In this document: piece by piece, positions 22,345 through 37,300 of the stretch
Layout of the letters: each line of letters starts with the position of its first letter
Numbering within the stretch: position 1 is the first letter of the stretch
NCBI GenBank assembly: GCA_016169945.1
Contig: JADLSH010000318.1
Span: forward strand, 1,894,501-1,958,500
Source of the DNA: Trachythela sp. YZ-2020
Taxonomy: Eukaryota; Cnidaria; Anthozoa; Malacalcyonacea; Clavulariidae
Direction of reading: 5' to 3'
Length of the DNA: 64,000 nucleotides
Notes under the pieces: generated by a model
Database searches by the model: none
What the model saw: the letters and a program-made list of their open reading frames with translations, nothing else
Told to the model about the DNA's origin: nothing
Made by a program: the position numbers and the translations under genes

Positions 22345-25300
22345 TAATACTAAAGTAGGGCGCATCTGGGCGCATTGCCAGGTAATGGGTTAATGTTCAA
22401 TCTTTTCATTATATGTACAGTAATTGTATTTTGAGACAAATAGATAGGATTAGCACATACAATTAAATTTACTTGCTCCTATAAGTTTCAACATTTCTGA
22501 AGTTGACCACTACATATCTGCTGCCCTGTAATTCTTACTAAAACCCACCGAAAAAGGTCATACAATATAGTGCTTTCATATCAGTAAACAGTATGATCAT
22601 TTCAGTTGTTTTCCTTACATTTGGCAGGTTTTCCCTTTGAGGAACACAAACCAAGTTCAGTACAGATTTCATCTGGTGAAAATTCTTGCAAGAGAAGTTT
22701 GATAATTTCGTCACCATATTTCTTGACGAAGTCGTCACACTATAAAGTAAGATCGAGACTTAGGAGTCAAAATCTGCATGGATTTCTTAGACCACTTTTT
22801 CTTCATGATATCATCTCAAATGTGTGGTTCGCTGCAGGTAGTATTCTACAATAAGCTGTCGCGGTTTGTGTCTGAACTACCTGAAAAGATGTCTCAAACG
22901 TGGGTGTCCAGTGTAGGTAGTATTGTACAATAAGCTGTCATGGTTTGTGTCTGAACTACCTGAAAAATATATCTCAAACGTGGGGGTCCAGTGTAGGTAG
23001 TATTTTACAAAAACATGCTGCGTCTGAACAGTGGAGACTCTCAAAATCTTGGATAGGGAATAGGGCAAGGCAACTTACCTCAGATCTAACTGTTGATGGT
23101 AGCAATGATCTCACTGGCTCTCCTTCTCTTCCCTGCCTCAAGAAGAAGACAGAAATCACAGAAGACATCATCATCACTATCATCATCACTCACACCATCC
23201 ATCATATGATCACCACCATCATCACCACCACCATCACCACCACCACCACCACCACCATCACCACCACCCACCAACACCATCATCACCCACCATCACTCAC
23301 CAACACCATCATCATCATCACCCACCAACACCAACATCACCACCACCATCACCACACTACCACCATCAACATCACCCACCAACACCAACACCATCATCAC
23401 CATCACCCACCACCACCATCACCCACCAACACCATCATCATCACCCACCAACACTACTATCATCATCACCCAACAGTTGACACCATCATCACCCACCAAC
23501 ACCATCATTATCATCACCCACCAACACCATCATCATCATCACCCACCAACACCATCACCACCATCACCCACCAACACCATCATCACCATCACCCACCAAC
23601 ACCATAATCATCATCACCCACCAACACCATCATCATCATCACCCACCAACACCATCATCATCATCACCCACCAACACCATCATCATCATCACCCACCAAC
23701 ACCATCATTATCATCACCCACCAACACCATCATCACCATCACCATCACCCACCAACACCAACACCATCATCATCATCACCCACCAACACCATCATCATCA
23801 TCATCACCCACCAATACCATCATCATCATCACCCACCAACACCATCATCATCATCACCCACCAACACCATCATCATCATCACCCACCAACACCATCATCA
23901 TCATCACCCACCAACACCATCATCATCACCCACCAACACCATCATCATCACCCACCAACACCATCATCATCACCCACCAACACCATATCATCATCACTAC
24001 CACCACCATCATCATCATCATCACTACCACCACCATCATCATCATCACTACCACCACCATCATCATCATCACTACCACCACCATCATCACGATCACCAAC
24101 ACCATCACCCACCAACACCATAATCACCATCACCCACCAACACCATCATCATCACCCACCAACACTATTATCATCATCACCCAACAGTTGACACCATCAT
24201 CACCACCAACACCATCATTATCATCACTCACCAACACCATCATCACCATCACCCACCAACACCATCATCACCATCACCCACCAACACCAACACCATCATC
24301 ATCATCACCCACCAACACCATCATCATCATCACCCACCAATACCATCATCATCATCACCCACCAACACCATCATCATCATCACCCACCAACACCATCATC
24401 ATCATCACCCACCAACACCATCATCATCATCACCCACCAACACCATCATCATCATCACTACCACCACCATCATCATCATCATCACTACCACCACCATCAT
24501 CATCATCACTACCACCACCATCATCATCATCATCACTACCACCACCATCATCACGATCACCAACACCATCACCCACCAACACCATCATCATCATCACCCA
24601 CCAACACTATCATCATCATCACCAACCTTTGTAGCATTATCTCCCAATATACTGTCCAACTCCCTCATAGCAAATTCACACATGATACATTCAACTGAGG
24701 TTGCAGGAGCCTTGACTTTCTTGTCCTCCTTCTCTGGTGTAATCATTACAGGACCAGGCATTATGGGGAAGAATGGCTTCTTTTGTGCTGGGATGAGACG
24801 CGTTGCTTTCAAAAGATCTACAGCTTTGCTTGACGAGTTACAAAGACCAAGTTCGGTGCAAAGTTCGGTTGGATCCTAAAAGCGCAACAGATAAGCTTAC
24901 GACCATTTCCCAAGATTACGTTTTGCACATATACGCCAAGGACAAATTGATTGACTTTTGCTTCAATTTGGATGAAAACGGGATGAGAAATTTACAAAAA
25001 TTTGTCTTACTTTTCCCGGCTGAAGAGAACTGAATGCGTAATTAGTGCATGTATAATTTATGCATGATATTTGACTTAATTTGCTCACGGCGATATGCAG
25101 TCTCTGACTGAGAGCACTTGTGTTTTCATATTATTTAATACACTAAAATAACTTACATCCAGGGTGGCCAGTTCTTCCAAAATTAAGGGCAAGAAAGCGT
25201 CAACATAGCTCTTGCACTGTACAGTAGATACAAAATTAGATACACATACTGTAAGTATATGGCAGCAAAACAAAACAATTGAGTAAAAGCCACTTTGCAG

Positions 25301-28300
25301 CCTACAAAAAGATTAAAGTAACAAGCTTACTTGATCAGCGAAACTTCCCAGTTCAGCGCAAAGAGATTCAAGAAGAGTACTTAGTTCTTTCTATACAAAA
25401 CAAAACAGAGCATTTCAGTCATACTGTAAATATACATACACATTCATAAACATCCTTCCTTCATTCATTGCATTTAATTAATCATGATATGTTACTGTAG
25501 CTAACACTGCTATCTACAGTACTTATATTTATCCTAATCCACCCTGTCAACATTCCAGGGCTGTGGGAGGACACTGGAGTACTCGGAGAAAACCCATGAC
25601 TTTCGGCAAGGTGTTGACAGACTATTTTCACATGAATATCTACTGTAGTCTGGAGCAAGAATCGAACCCACGATCTCAGAGGTGAAAGCCGGTAGCTCTG
25701 ATGACTTTCGAAGCCCTTCCTCCCTTCCCCCCCATCCGTTATTCCCACCCTACATCCCTTTCTTCTTACATCCCTGCCTCTCTTCCTTGTCCTTTACCTG
25801 CATAGCTTTGTCTTCCAACATGTCCTTGAGCTCAGCAAAGACCAGCTTACAATCGTTACAATAATCCACCTAAATTTGAACGGAAAATCCCTGTAATTGG
25901 TGGGTTTCACTGACCGTTACAGGACAGAAGATGGTGTTTAACTTCAGAACTGTTGTCACTTGTAGAAGCAAAAAAATTAAACTACATCTCTCAATTATAT
26001 TTATTTGCCACCACATATAGGACTACTACATATGAAAAGAACTAACATTTTCACACTCTGATAACTGCTGGTTGGCCACCATCTGCTGCATGATAGTCCT
26101 TGGTGAAACCCACTTACATATATCCCAATATATTTTTGAAGGCAAGCAAACCTACTTAAGCGAGTGACTCACCTTCACAGATCTAAGATGAAGGATGTAA
26201 GGATGAGTTTTCAAGTTTTTAAGGAAAAGTTTCTTGATAATTTCTTCTTTGCCAGTTGAAGGACACATTTCAAGTTCTTTGCACAGTTTCTCTGGGTCAG
26301 ACTGAAGATGGAAAATAGAGTAGAATTAGCGATGGTAAATATTGATGGTGGTGGCATGACAGTGGTGATGATAGTGGTTATGATGGAGGTATAGTAGTGA
26401 CGATGGATGAGGTTCTTTAACAGTAGGGAATTGAGCCGATTAATCGGAAAATCAAAGTCTTTGGTCAAAGAACTTCAAAGCAACAACCGTCTTTGAAAGG
26501 TTTTTACAAGGTTTTTACCTCGCTACTTACAATAATCGGCAGATACCGATTAATCGGCCGATAAGTTGAGATAATCGGCCTACAAATAATCGGCCTCAGT
26601 AATCGGTGATTTTCGAAACAATGTGCAAAAAGTCAGCCTTGGGACTATTATTGAGCATGATCCATCCACGTTAACAGTTATAAAAATACAATGCCAATCT
26701 ATTGTCGTATGATTTATTAAAGGTGCTTTTTCATTCACTCTAGCAATGTATTCACAGACTGGAAGATGCCATACTTTAGCCGCCATTGCAGACATTGTAT
26801 ATTAAAGAAAGACTGCATCTGGTGTTTTAAAAATATACAGTACAATTGTTGCAGTTAATGAGCACTTGTTTCTCTAAGTTCTTAATATAATCATGGTCAT
26901 TCATGAAGCAATTTTATAACAATTTAGAACCCTGATCAGGTTCAGTGATGAGGATGGTATTTAATGATAGTCTAACTGTCATAATAAAATTACTGTGGTT
27001 GCATCACTGATCAGGTATTATAATTGAATCAAATCAAAATCCTAAAAACTTACTGTAATTTGTTTCAGTGCAGCAATGATCTGCTTTCCATAGAAGGCAA
27101 CAGCCAACTTGCACTATACAAATTTCCAAAAAAAATTTTAATATTAAGGGGAAGGGTTGGGTAATAGAAGGTTAATACAACAGTGGGTAATACCACAGAA
27201 TACTATACAGAAAGTCATCTCTATATTGTTTTTGCGTAAGCGCTATTCGTCATCGATTCGCCACTCAGCAAGTGCTGCAAGTAAAAGCACTTGCTGAGTG
27301 GCGAATCGATGACGAATAGCGCTTACGCAAAAACAATCTAGAGATGACTTTCTGTATAGTATTCTGTGGTAATACACTTGCATGTCCAAGTCTGTTTATC
27401 CATCACTAAACATACCTCTGCAGCTTTGGAGCCAAGTGTAGCACAGAGATTGTTCATGATATCCAGGACTTTAGTGGAATTATTAGTAAAATAATAATTC
27501 GCCAGTTTCACTGCGCCTTCACATTCCTCACACTTGTCCTAAAACATGGAAAAATAGAAAGTTAGAGTAGTACTTCAATTTGCTTGCTCCTATAAGTGTC
27601 AAAATTTCTGAAGTTGCCCACCATCTGCTGTCGTGTAACACTTATTGAAACCAAGCTTATTATAGTATAAAAAGCTTAAAGCTTTAGGAAACTTACATCA
27701 GCTGACTTCTCATTCTTCTTGTCTTTAGGAGGTGTTAGGATCACAGGGCCAGGCATAATGGGAATTAAAACCTTCTTTGCTTGTGGTTGCAGATGATGTA
27801 AGGCATTCATGATATTGGCAGCTTTCTGAGTCGAATTGCAAAGACCAAGCTCGTCACAAATTTTAGTTGGATCCTGCAAGTGGTACAGTATATATACCGT
27901 TTATATATGATACCTCAAACTTGGAGATCCAGTGTACAGTAGGTAGTATTCTACAATAAGCTGCTGTGGTTTGTGTGTGAACTACCTGAAAAAGACATCC
28001 CAAATGTGGAGGTCCAGTGTACTGTATATTATTGGTATGCTTTCTCCTTGGATAGAGAATACTTGGACTCGAATTACTTAAGACTCGGACAATTTCTAGA
28101 CTTGAAATTTGAAAATTTGAAAAGGGACTTGGACTTGAATGTATAGGACGTGGACGCAAGTTGTGGACTTGATCACAACACTGCTGAAGAGAAGCTGGTT
28201 CTCATATATGGAGAGTCAACTGCTAGAGAGGCGACCTGTACATGTACAACCACTGCATTATCTAGAAATTATATTTCAGAATACTCACATCTAAGCTGGC

Positions 28301-31300
28301 CAATTCATCCAAAACCGACGGTAGATATTGATCAACATAACTCTTGCACTTAAAACAAAGAACAATATGATACATACAATATATTTATAAATCTATCAAA
28401 ATATACACTGCGGATTAATAAAGTGGAACACATACTTGAGCTGCAAAGCTTCCAAATTCACTGCACAGAGATTCTACCGCAGCAATAATTTCTTTCTGCA
28501 TATCCTTGTCTTCCAAAAGATCTTTAATTTCGCCAAACACAAGTTTGCAGTCTTCACAAAAATCAGCCTAAATTTGAATGAAACAATAATGTCTACTTCC
28601 TAATTGTAGTTCAAGTTATATTTGGCCTTTGTACTCAGAAAGGGTACAATGTAGATGTAATGGGTGATATTCTTAGATTAATGTGATAATGTCCACACCA
28701 GGCCAGTGAGCAAATTATATTATCCTTCTCTCTAGTTACCTTCACAGATTTAAGAGCAAGGATGTAAGGGTGAGTTTTGAGTTTCTCAATAAAAATTTCC
28801 TTCATGATTTTCACTTTGCCAGTTGAAGAACACAATTCAAGCTCTTTGCAGATTTTTTCACTGTCAGACTGAAGATTTAAACAGAGAAGAGTCAACGAGG
28901 CTGGCGATGATGACGATTGTGGTGATGATAATTGTGGTGGTGAGGATGATGGTAGTGATGATGATGGTAGTGATGATGATGGTAGTGATGATGATGGTAG
29001 TGATGATGATGATTATGGCGATTGCGGTGGCGATGATGATGGTAGTGGATGATGGTAGTGATGATGATGATAGTGATGATGATAGTGATGATGATGGTAG
29101 TGATGATGGTGGTGGTGGTGATGGTGGTGGTGGTGCAGGCCTGGCCGTGAGCATTTTTGCAGGTGAGTGGAATATCGCGCGCCATATTCACGTCAGGCGC
29201 CGCGCCTGAAAATGAAAATTTGAAATGATACTTTATTTTTTCTGAACTGAAACCATGCTAGTCACATAGCCATAGAAACTAAAAGAAACAGGGAAGCATA
29301 ATAGCAGAAATCTACCACATGAATGACTTTGAAAGTTAGAAAAAGCTCTAAATACATTGTGATATGTGTGTCAAACCCGCTTGCGCTAGAAGATTGCAGT
29401 CATATATTATAATTTTGTTGTGCTTAATTGTTGCAACAATTATCACCAAAAGGCAAAATATCTTCAGAATCATTCTAAATTATTTATATGAAAGTACAAA
29501 GCTAATCTCTATAACTAAACACACATCTCAAAGCTTGACTGTAAACACTTTCGATTTTGGATTGACATTATGCCTGCATAATTATAGAATATTTTCGGAC
29601 TTGGAATATTTTCGGGCTGTTCACGTTACTTTGAAGCTCAAATTACAAGATGAAATACTTCCGGAAAACGTGTTTTCTTCCGAGTATGAGAGTGTTTATT
29701 ATTCTGTAAAAATCACGAACCACTTTTTCAGATGATGATGATGGTGATAATGATGGTGGTGATGATGATAGTGTGATAATGATGGTGATGATGGATCGGG
29801 TTGGTGACAGTGATGGTATTTAACGATAGTCCAACTGTCATAATAAAATTACTGAGGTTGTATTGCTGATCTGTACTATAATTTAGTCAAATTAAAATCC
29901 TAAAAACTTACTGTAATTAGTTCAAGTGCAGCAACGATCTGCTTTCCATACATTTCAACAGCTAACTTGCACTAAAAATACAAATTTCAAAATATTTTCG
30001 ACTTTCATTTGTCTATAAAAATATTATAACTTAAAGAATCCTAATAAAAAATGTGACTTAATTTTACCTGAGCAGAACCAGTGCTAAGTCCAGCACAGAT
30101 ATTGTTCAAGATTTCGAGAACCTTTGATGAATTTGTTGAGATAAAAGTATGTAATTGTGTTACAGCAGCTTTACACTCATCACATTTGTCCGCCTAAAAC
30201 AAGGATTTACGATATCAAAAGATACAGTTAGGCTTGTAGAAAAAAACATATCTAAATAAACTAACTATATTTAAACTGGATAGCTCTAAACTGCTCTTCC
30301 CTAGAGCTCCAGTAATGGTTATCCCTTATTGATCCAGTGTTACTACAGGAGGAAACCTAAACTAAACTAGCTATATTTACACTAGATATATACAGTAGTT
30401 CCTAAGTTCTGAAGAAGGTACAGTATGTTAATACACTTTTGCAATTTGTCAGACTGATTTTAGGTTTTGCCGAATGTTAATGATGAGTAATGTCTGTTGA
30501 TGTTGATGTTGATGTTGTTGTCAGATGATGTTAATGCTTTGCATCATTCAAATATAATGGTGGATACAAAATCGACCCGACAAATCACCGTCTAAACATA
30601 GCTTAAACTGCTCTCATTTGAGGTTCAATAAGGCCATCCCTTAATTACAGCATATTCAAAGAAAACCTGTAGTGTTTGGTAGAGTTAAACAGGAAGCACT
30701 CTGCTCATATGAGACTGAAACAGCAATTTAAGACACAACAAATTCCCAATACACACCCCCTTAGCTTTCCACACACATTTCTGAAGTTGCCCACCATCTG
30801 CTGTCCTGTAACACTTATTAAAACCAAGCTTATTATAGTATAAAAGCTTAAAGCTTTAGGAAACTTACATCAGCTGACTTCTCATTCTGCTTGTCTTTAG
30901 GAGGTGTTAGAATCACAGGGCCAGGCATAATGGGAATTAAAACCTTCTTTGCTTGTGGTTGCAGACGATGTAAGGCATTCATGATATTGGCAGCTTTCTG
31001 AGTCGAATTGCAAAGACCAAGCTCGTCACAAATTTTAGTTGGATCCTGGAAGTGGTACAGTATATATACCGTTTATATATGATACCTCAAACTTGGAGGT
31101 CCAGTGTACAGTAGGTAGTATTCTACAATAAGCTGCTGTGGTTTGTGTGTGAACTACTTGAAAAAGACATCTCAAATGTGGAGGTCCAGTGTACTGTATG
31201 TTATTGGTATGATTTCTCCTTGGATAGAGAATACTTAGACTCGAATTGCTTAAGACTCAGACATGCTGGACTTGAAATTTGAAAAGGGACTTGGACTTGA

Positions 31301-34300
31301 ATGTGTAGGACTTGGACGCAAGTTGTGGACTTGATCACAACACTGCTGAAGAGAAGCTGGTTCTCATATATGGTGAGTCAACTGCTAGAGAGGCGGCCTG
31401 TACATGTACAACCTCTGCATTATCTAGAAATTGTTTTATTTATTAACTGTGACTATATTTCAGAATACTCACATCTAAGCTGGCCAATTCATCCAAAACC
31501 AACGGTAGATATTGATCAACATAACTCTTGCACTTAAAACAAGAACAATATGATACATACAATATACTGTATTTATAAATCTATCAAAATATATACTGCG
31601 GATTAATAAAGTGGAACACATACTTGAGCTGCAAAGCTTCCAAATTCACTGCACAGAGATTCTACCGCAGCAATAATTTCTTTCTGCATATCTTTGTCTT
31701 CCAAAAGATCTTTAATTTCGCCAAACACAAGTTTGCAGTCTTCACAATAATCGGCCTAAATTTGAATGAAAGAATAATGTCTACTTCCTTGGAGTCCAAG
31801 TTATATTTGGCCTTTGTACTCAGAAAGGTAATACTAGGCAAATCAGTGTAGATGTAATGGGTGATATTCTTAGATTAATGTGATAATGTCCACACCAGAC
31901 CAGTGAGCAAATTATATTATCCCTCTCTCTAGTTACCTTCACAGATTTAAGAGCAAGGATGTAAGGGTGAGTTTTGAGTTTCTCAACAAAAATTTCCTTC
32001 ATGATTTTCACTTTGCCAGTTGAAGAACACAATTCAAGCTCTTTGCAGAGTTTTTCACTGTCAGACTGAAATTTAAACAGAGAAGAGTCAATGAGAAGAG
32101 TCGATGATGATGATTATGGCGATTGTGGTGATGATAATTGTGGTGGTGAGGATGATGGTAGTGATGATGATGGTAGTGATGATGATGGTAGTGATGATGG
32201 TAGTGATGATGATGGTAGTGATGATGATGGTAGTGATGATGATGGTAGTGATGATGATGGTAGTGATGATGGTAGTGATGATGATGGTAGTGATGATGAT
32301 GGTAGTGATGATGGTGATTATGGTGGTGGTGATCTAGCATATCCCAAAATATTGTTCCTTTTACACTATCATTATGAAATAAATTTTGCCATGATTTAGC
32401 GCTTTGTGTGGCAAACAATTGATGCCGTATAACTACAATGATGTGTAGATGTTACTTCGAGCGTAAAAATAATATATACTCGCATAAGACTTCATTACAT
32501 AAGCGATTTGTTTTACGAAGGTTTTTGCATATGCTTAAAACTCTACACGGGAACAAATGTAAATTATGTGGACTGTTCCCATTTGTAAAAGGAACAACGA
32601 ACGAAAAGGAACAAATTGCATTCACTTGAATTGTTGTTCCATTTGCTTTATGTTCCGCAAAGCGGAACCGTTTAATTATGACTTGAATTAGGAACACGAA
32701 ATCAGTTTGTTTTAAACGTTCATTTATTTAGGATGAAGACGTTCCGTGAAGCGGAACGCATATAATTAGTTAGCGTTCATTTACTATTATTGTTCCGTTA
32801 TAAGTTTAGTTAACAGGAACGATTTGGTCTCTGCATTTCGTTCCCTTTTATTGAACCTGTTTTTGTCTCGTTATATTGTTCATTTTTGTTCCGTTTTATT
32901 GTTCTCTTTGTCGTTCCGCTTAATCGTTCCTTTTCATTTCCATTTTGCATTTATTCTGTACAAACAGAATAAAGTTCAAACACCGAAACCATTAAGCTTT
33001 CATATACATGGAAAGCTTACAATACATACATTATTCAGCTCAGACCCCATTGGGGCTTTTCAGTGACCGATTACATCAAGTATCTAGCTTACCTATATTA
33101 TGTACTTAACCTACATTATTTATTTTTACAATTGTGATATTACTTTCCTAATCTGTCTATCCTAACCCACCCAGTCAACTTTCCCTGTGGAAGGAAACCG
33201 GACTGCCCGGAGAAAACCCACGACTTTCGACAGAGCGTTGACTTACTCTTTTCACATGAGTGTGATAACTAAGAGGTGAAAGGCGCTTGCTCTGACGAAA
33301 GGTTGTCGTCCTATGACGTACCAACATTTAACTTTGCGAATGTTTGAAAGTGGAAAAAGCAACGAGGGAATGGTTGACCAGACGATATTCAAAACAGCCA
33401 AGAGGTATGGTTTTGACAGTGTATACTTCGATGAACAGACTATTAGAATTCTACATCAGACCCATTCTCAAACCCACCTGCGAGTACGTTTTGGTAAATC
33501 GAAATGGTAAACAATTTCAGAAACTTACGGATTTTTTGAGCGTTTTAGTGTTTGAAGCCATTGGAAAGTACATTAACCCAACTAGATACAGACAAATCAT
33601 CGAGACTGAAAGTTCTGAAGTCCTTCTACCAAACGAGCAGAAATGGATATCAGAAGACCAAAAACACAGCTCCAATGTTGCGCGTGTGCATTATCAAAAG
33701 AAACGTTCACGAGAAGTAGCAATTAGAGGACGCTGGTGCATGGAAAAATTAATTGGCTCACAGTGCGGACAGGAGTACAAGGATAATAATAGGAACTCAG
33801 AAAACGGAAAAAAGATTGCCCATTTCCCGCGACGACAAGATAATGTAGATGAGAATAGCCGAAGCAACTCGAAGGAGAAACCATGGAAACGCTGTGCCGG
33901 TATTCGATTCACAGCTGAGGAAGACGAGTACTGTACATTAAGATTGGCATACAAAAGTTTGGATTAAGTTGGTCAAAGATACTGCGGCATCCGCAGTTTA
34001 ATTTCAATCCTTGCCGTGTTCCAAACACTTTGAGAAAGAGGGCGGAAGCCTTAACGTTAGTTTGACTAAAAAGCACTGTCTTACTTATTTCAATTCAATT
34101 CAGTGTAACCAAATTACATGAAAATGAGTGTAAATAAATAAATGAAATTAATTCCAAAATTAAATTCCTGCTTTGATATGACATTTTAAGTGGTTGTGTG
34201 AGGCACTTATTCCTACCAATTATAACCAATCTTTCCATATCTTACAACCTTACTACCATGTTTCTTTGTTGAAAACTTACGGGCTACTAACGACCAGTAG

Positions 34301-37300
34301 CCCGTGGTGATTTTTTAGTCGAGTGTGTCGAGTTAACTTAGTCAGTCCAGAAACTCACGGGCTATGGGCTACCCCATAGTAAACCTAATAAATTCCACGG
34401 GCTACGCACGGGCTACCAGCTTAAATTACGGGCTACCGACGTATGGTAGCCCGTAGTCAATTTTTCTATGTCTCATTTAAACTATAGTAAAAAAACCCTA
34501 ATTTGTTCGGACAATTTTTTTCGAAAGTCTTTCGTAAAGGACGAATTGTAAAAGAGTTTTTGCACAACAAATTTGGTAGAAAAAAATTGATTATGGGCTA
34601 CCATACGTCGGTAGTCCGTGCGTATAGCCCGTGAATTTTATTAGGATTACGATGGGGTAGCCCATAGCCCGCGAGTTTCTGGACTGACTAAGTTAATTCG
34701 ACACACCAACGCATGGTAGCCTGTGCTTGTTGATTTTTAAGCATTTCACAGGAGTAAAGATTCGAGACCACACATAAAAGACCTCTAAATTCAGTTTTTA
34801 TCGACTGTAAACATAGGCCACAATACGCCACATATAGTTTTTCAAATACGCGTATCACACACAATCATTTGCTGTCTGCACACAATTTTACAATACACAC
34901 CTATATGCCGTGCTTTAAAATGTCCATTCGTTGAAATTATTTGAATGAAGTTTGAGCGTATATTGATAGGGCGAAGTTCAATTACTTTTAGGCTCAAATC
35001 GGTTAAACCATTTTTAAGCAGGGCACATTTCCAATAACAACATATGTACACATGCACACACAATATAGTTGTGAGCATTTTCCACACAAATTCACAATGT
35101 TCCAATACACATATTTATGTTATATGTATGGACACAATGTGTCCATATTATATGTTAGATGTATATACACAATCGTTTGCAATAATGGTTCGGGTGCAAC
35201 GTGACAACAAATTAGCACGTTCTCGCAAGAACAAGTAAATTGATCACATAGATGGCTATATGAAACCAACAAGTTCAAAACGAATGTATAGCTACTTTCA
35301 TATGCATTATTGTTTGTGTATTATGGGTACGTCAGACACGAACATTCATACTTCAAGGAACAATTCATTGAGAAAATACTTTATGCGTGTTCTGTGGCTT
35401 GTTTATGCGCTTCTAACGCCCAATGCATGTAATTGCTATGTCGCATAAATACAATGTCTTTACCATGGTCTCCATTTTTTAACGACAGTCCAGTAGGATT
35501 GTGAAGGAACCTCTGGTTGCTCGTCGTGGCTCACGTCGCCTTCGGCCTCTTTAATTTTCTCTGGTTTTCCATTTCTCTTGCAACGGGACATCGACTTGAC
35601 AAAACCAACACGTTTGCTTTTTCACGAAGACTCTGAAGGTGAGGGAATATGTCGGCATTCTGCCTCACGAACTTAGCGATATCAAATACCTCCCGTTTTC
35701 TCCCTGTCAGAAGCATCCAAGCGTCGATGGATGGATTGGCTCTCGTCCAAAAATCTTCTTCCTCTTTTGTTCTCCTCAGCTCGGCGGTGCGCAGTCGTTC
35801 CAAGAAGGAGTGGACGTGCGCTTTGCTCACAGAATTGACCATATTGTATTTGATGAGGGCCCTCACCTTAGCCATATACGTTTGGTCATTAAGAATCCAT
35901 TCAGATTCAGACTTGATAACAGTTCCTGTTCCTCATTTTCCTCCTCGACAGGTCGTGAAGAGGGCTGTTCTTCGTTGACACCTTCAGTAGACGTTGGTGT
36001 GGCACATCTGATTTTGATTTTTCGTCGGCTGATACAGGTGATGACGCAACCACTTCCTGGGCGTGCGGTGGATGAAGGTCGTTCGACGCTTCCTCCGTAC
36101 CAGTTTCGGCTGGATCATCTGAAGAACGACCCGTATCTCTTTCGAATGTTTGCAGACTGTTGGCATCATTTAGGGAGTTGCTGAGTCGCTGGAGTCGTCT
36201 TCAATCGTTGCTCTACCTTGAGCAGCTCTTCGCTTTCTTTTTAGCAGCCTTGATCTAAATTCGGCTGCAAAGCTCTCGTGGATAACCGGAATATTTCCGT
36301 CATCCACGGCGAGGTTATCGGCGCGTAGATCAGCCACGGAAACGCGCTTCAACTGGTTTTTGTTGAACAATGATTCTCCCTCGTTGGCGTTGATCGTTAA
36401 TCGTTGTGCATTGCCAACTTCGTACCATAACTCATGTTGTGGAATGAGATGACGATTGGCGTTGATTTCGTCCGCGACCATGCGAGGCAATCCATCGCGT
36501 GATCGTAGATCCATCTGTCTATTCCTGGTTGTGTGCTTGGAAGCGATGTGGTATTGAAAATCTCAATTCGCCTTTTCACATTTTCGTCCTCTTCGCCGAA
36601 GTTTGGAAGATGGTTGGTCGTTATATAGTAAGGGCTGTTGTTCAAGACCGTCCTCGGGAGAGCATGTTTAACAGCTGTCACCATCCATCCGCCTGGTAGG
36701 ATGCACTTCACAAGGTCTGATTCTGTGGTGCTCGCAGACCATTCATCGACGATAACCAGTTGTGTGTCATTATTAATCATGGCCGCAGAAAACTGTCCCT
36801 CGTTCGTGAGGGAAGCGACGTAACCAGGCGGAATGATGCGATGGAATATATTGGACCACGATGTTTTTCCAGAATCTTTGAGACCGGCAACCACGAGCTT
36901 CTTCCTCTCTTAGTTGAACGCCAGAAAACACTGGTAGAACTTGTTAAGGAACTTAACGCGTACTTCGTCCTCCGAGGAGTTGAGAATTCCTTGCCTAAAA
37001 TATTCTGGACGTGGCGGGGTAGAGTGGTCATACGGGACGAAGGATCGCGGTGAAACTTTGCCAAGTATTGATGCCGAGATGGGACAGGGAACGAAGCTTC
37101 GGGATTTGATGGAAAAACAGTAGCCATTTAATACCTCGATGAGATCGAAGTCGAACGCGATTTGAGGTATAATTTCACAGGTTGGATGTACGAGAAGCTT
37201 TTGCACGGATGAGAAATGTTGCACGAGTTTGTCGCGGAGCATCTCGTTGCCCAAATGTCGATGTAAATAACTTGTGACGTCCATCATTTTGACAAAGGTC

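Noticed and set aside
22945..24634. Long open frames of His/Thr/Pro/Ser (up to 385 codons)
   Set aside because: They cover the CAC/ATC satellite, change residue composition with frame, and lie in an intron of the minus-strand prosaposin-like gene.
28823..29209. Val-Met and Asp-Ser repeat frames; likewise 32008-32418 and 38302-38613
   Set aside because: Simple GAT/GGT repeat DNA open in several frames at once; no other coding signal.
35639..37053. Plus-strand frames over the helicase region
   Set aside because: Shadows of the minus-strand SF3 helicase gene, whose Walker and sensor motifs are recognisable.
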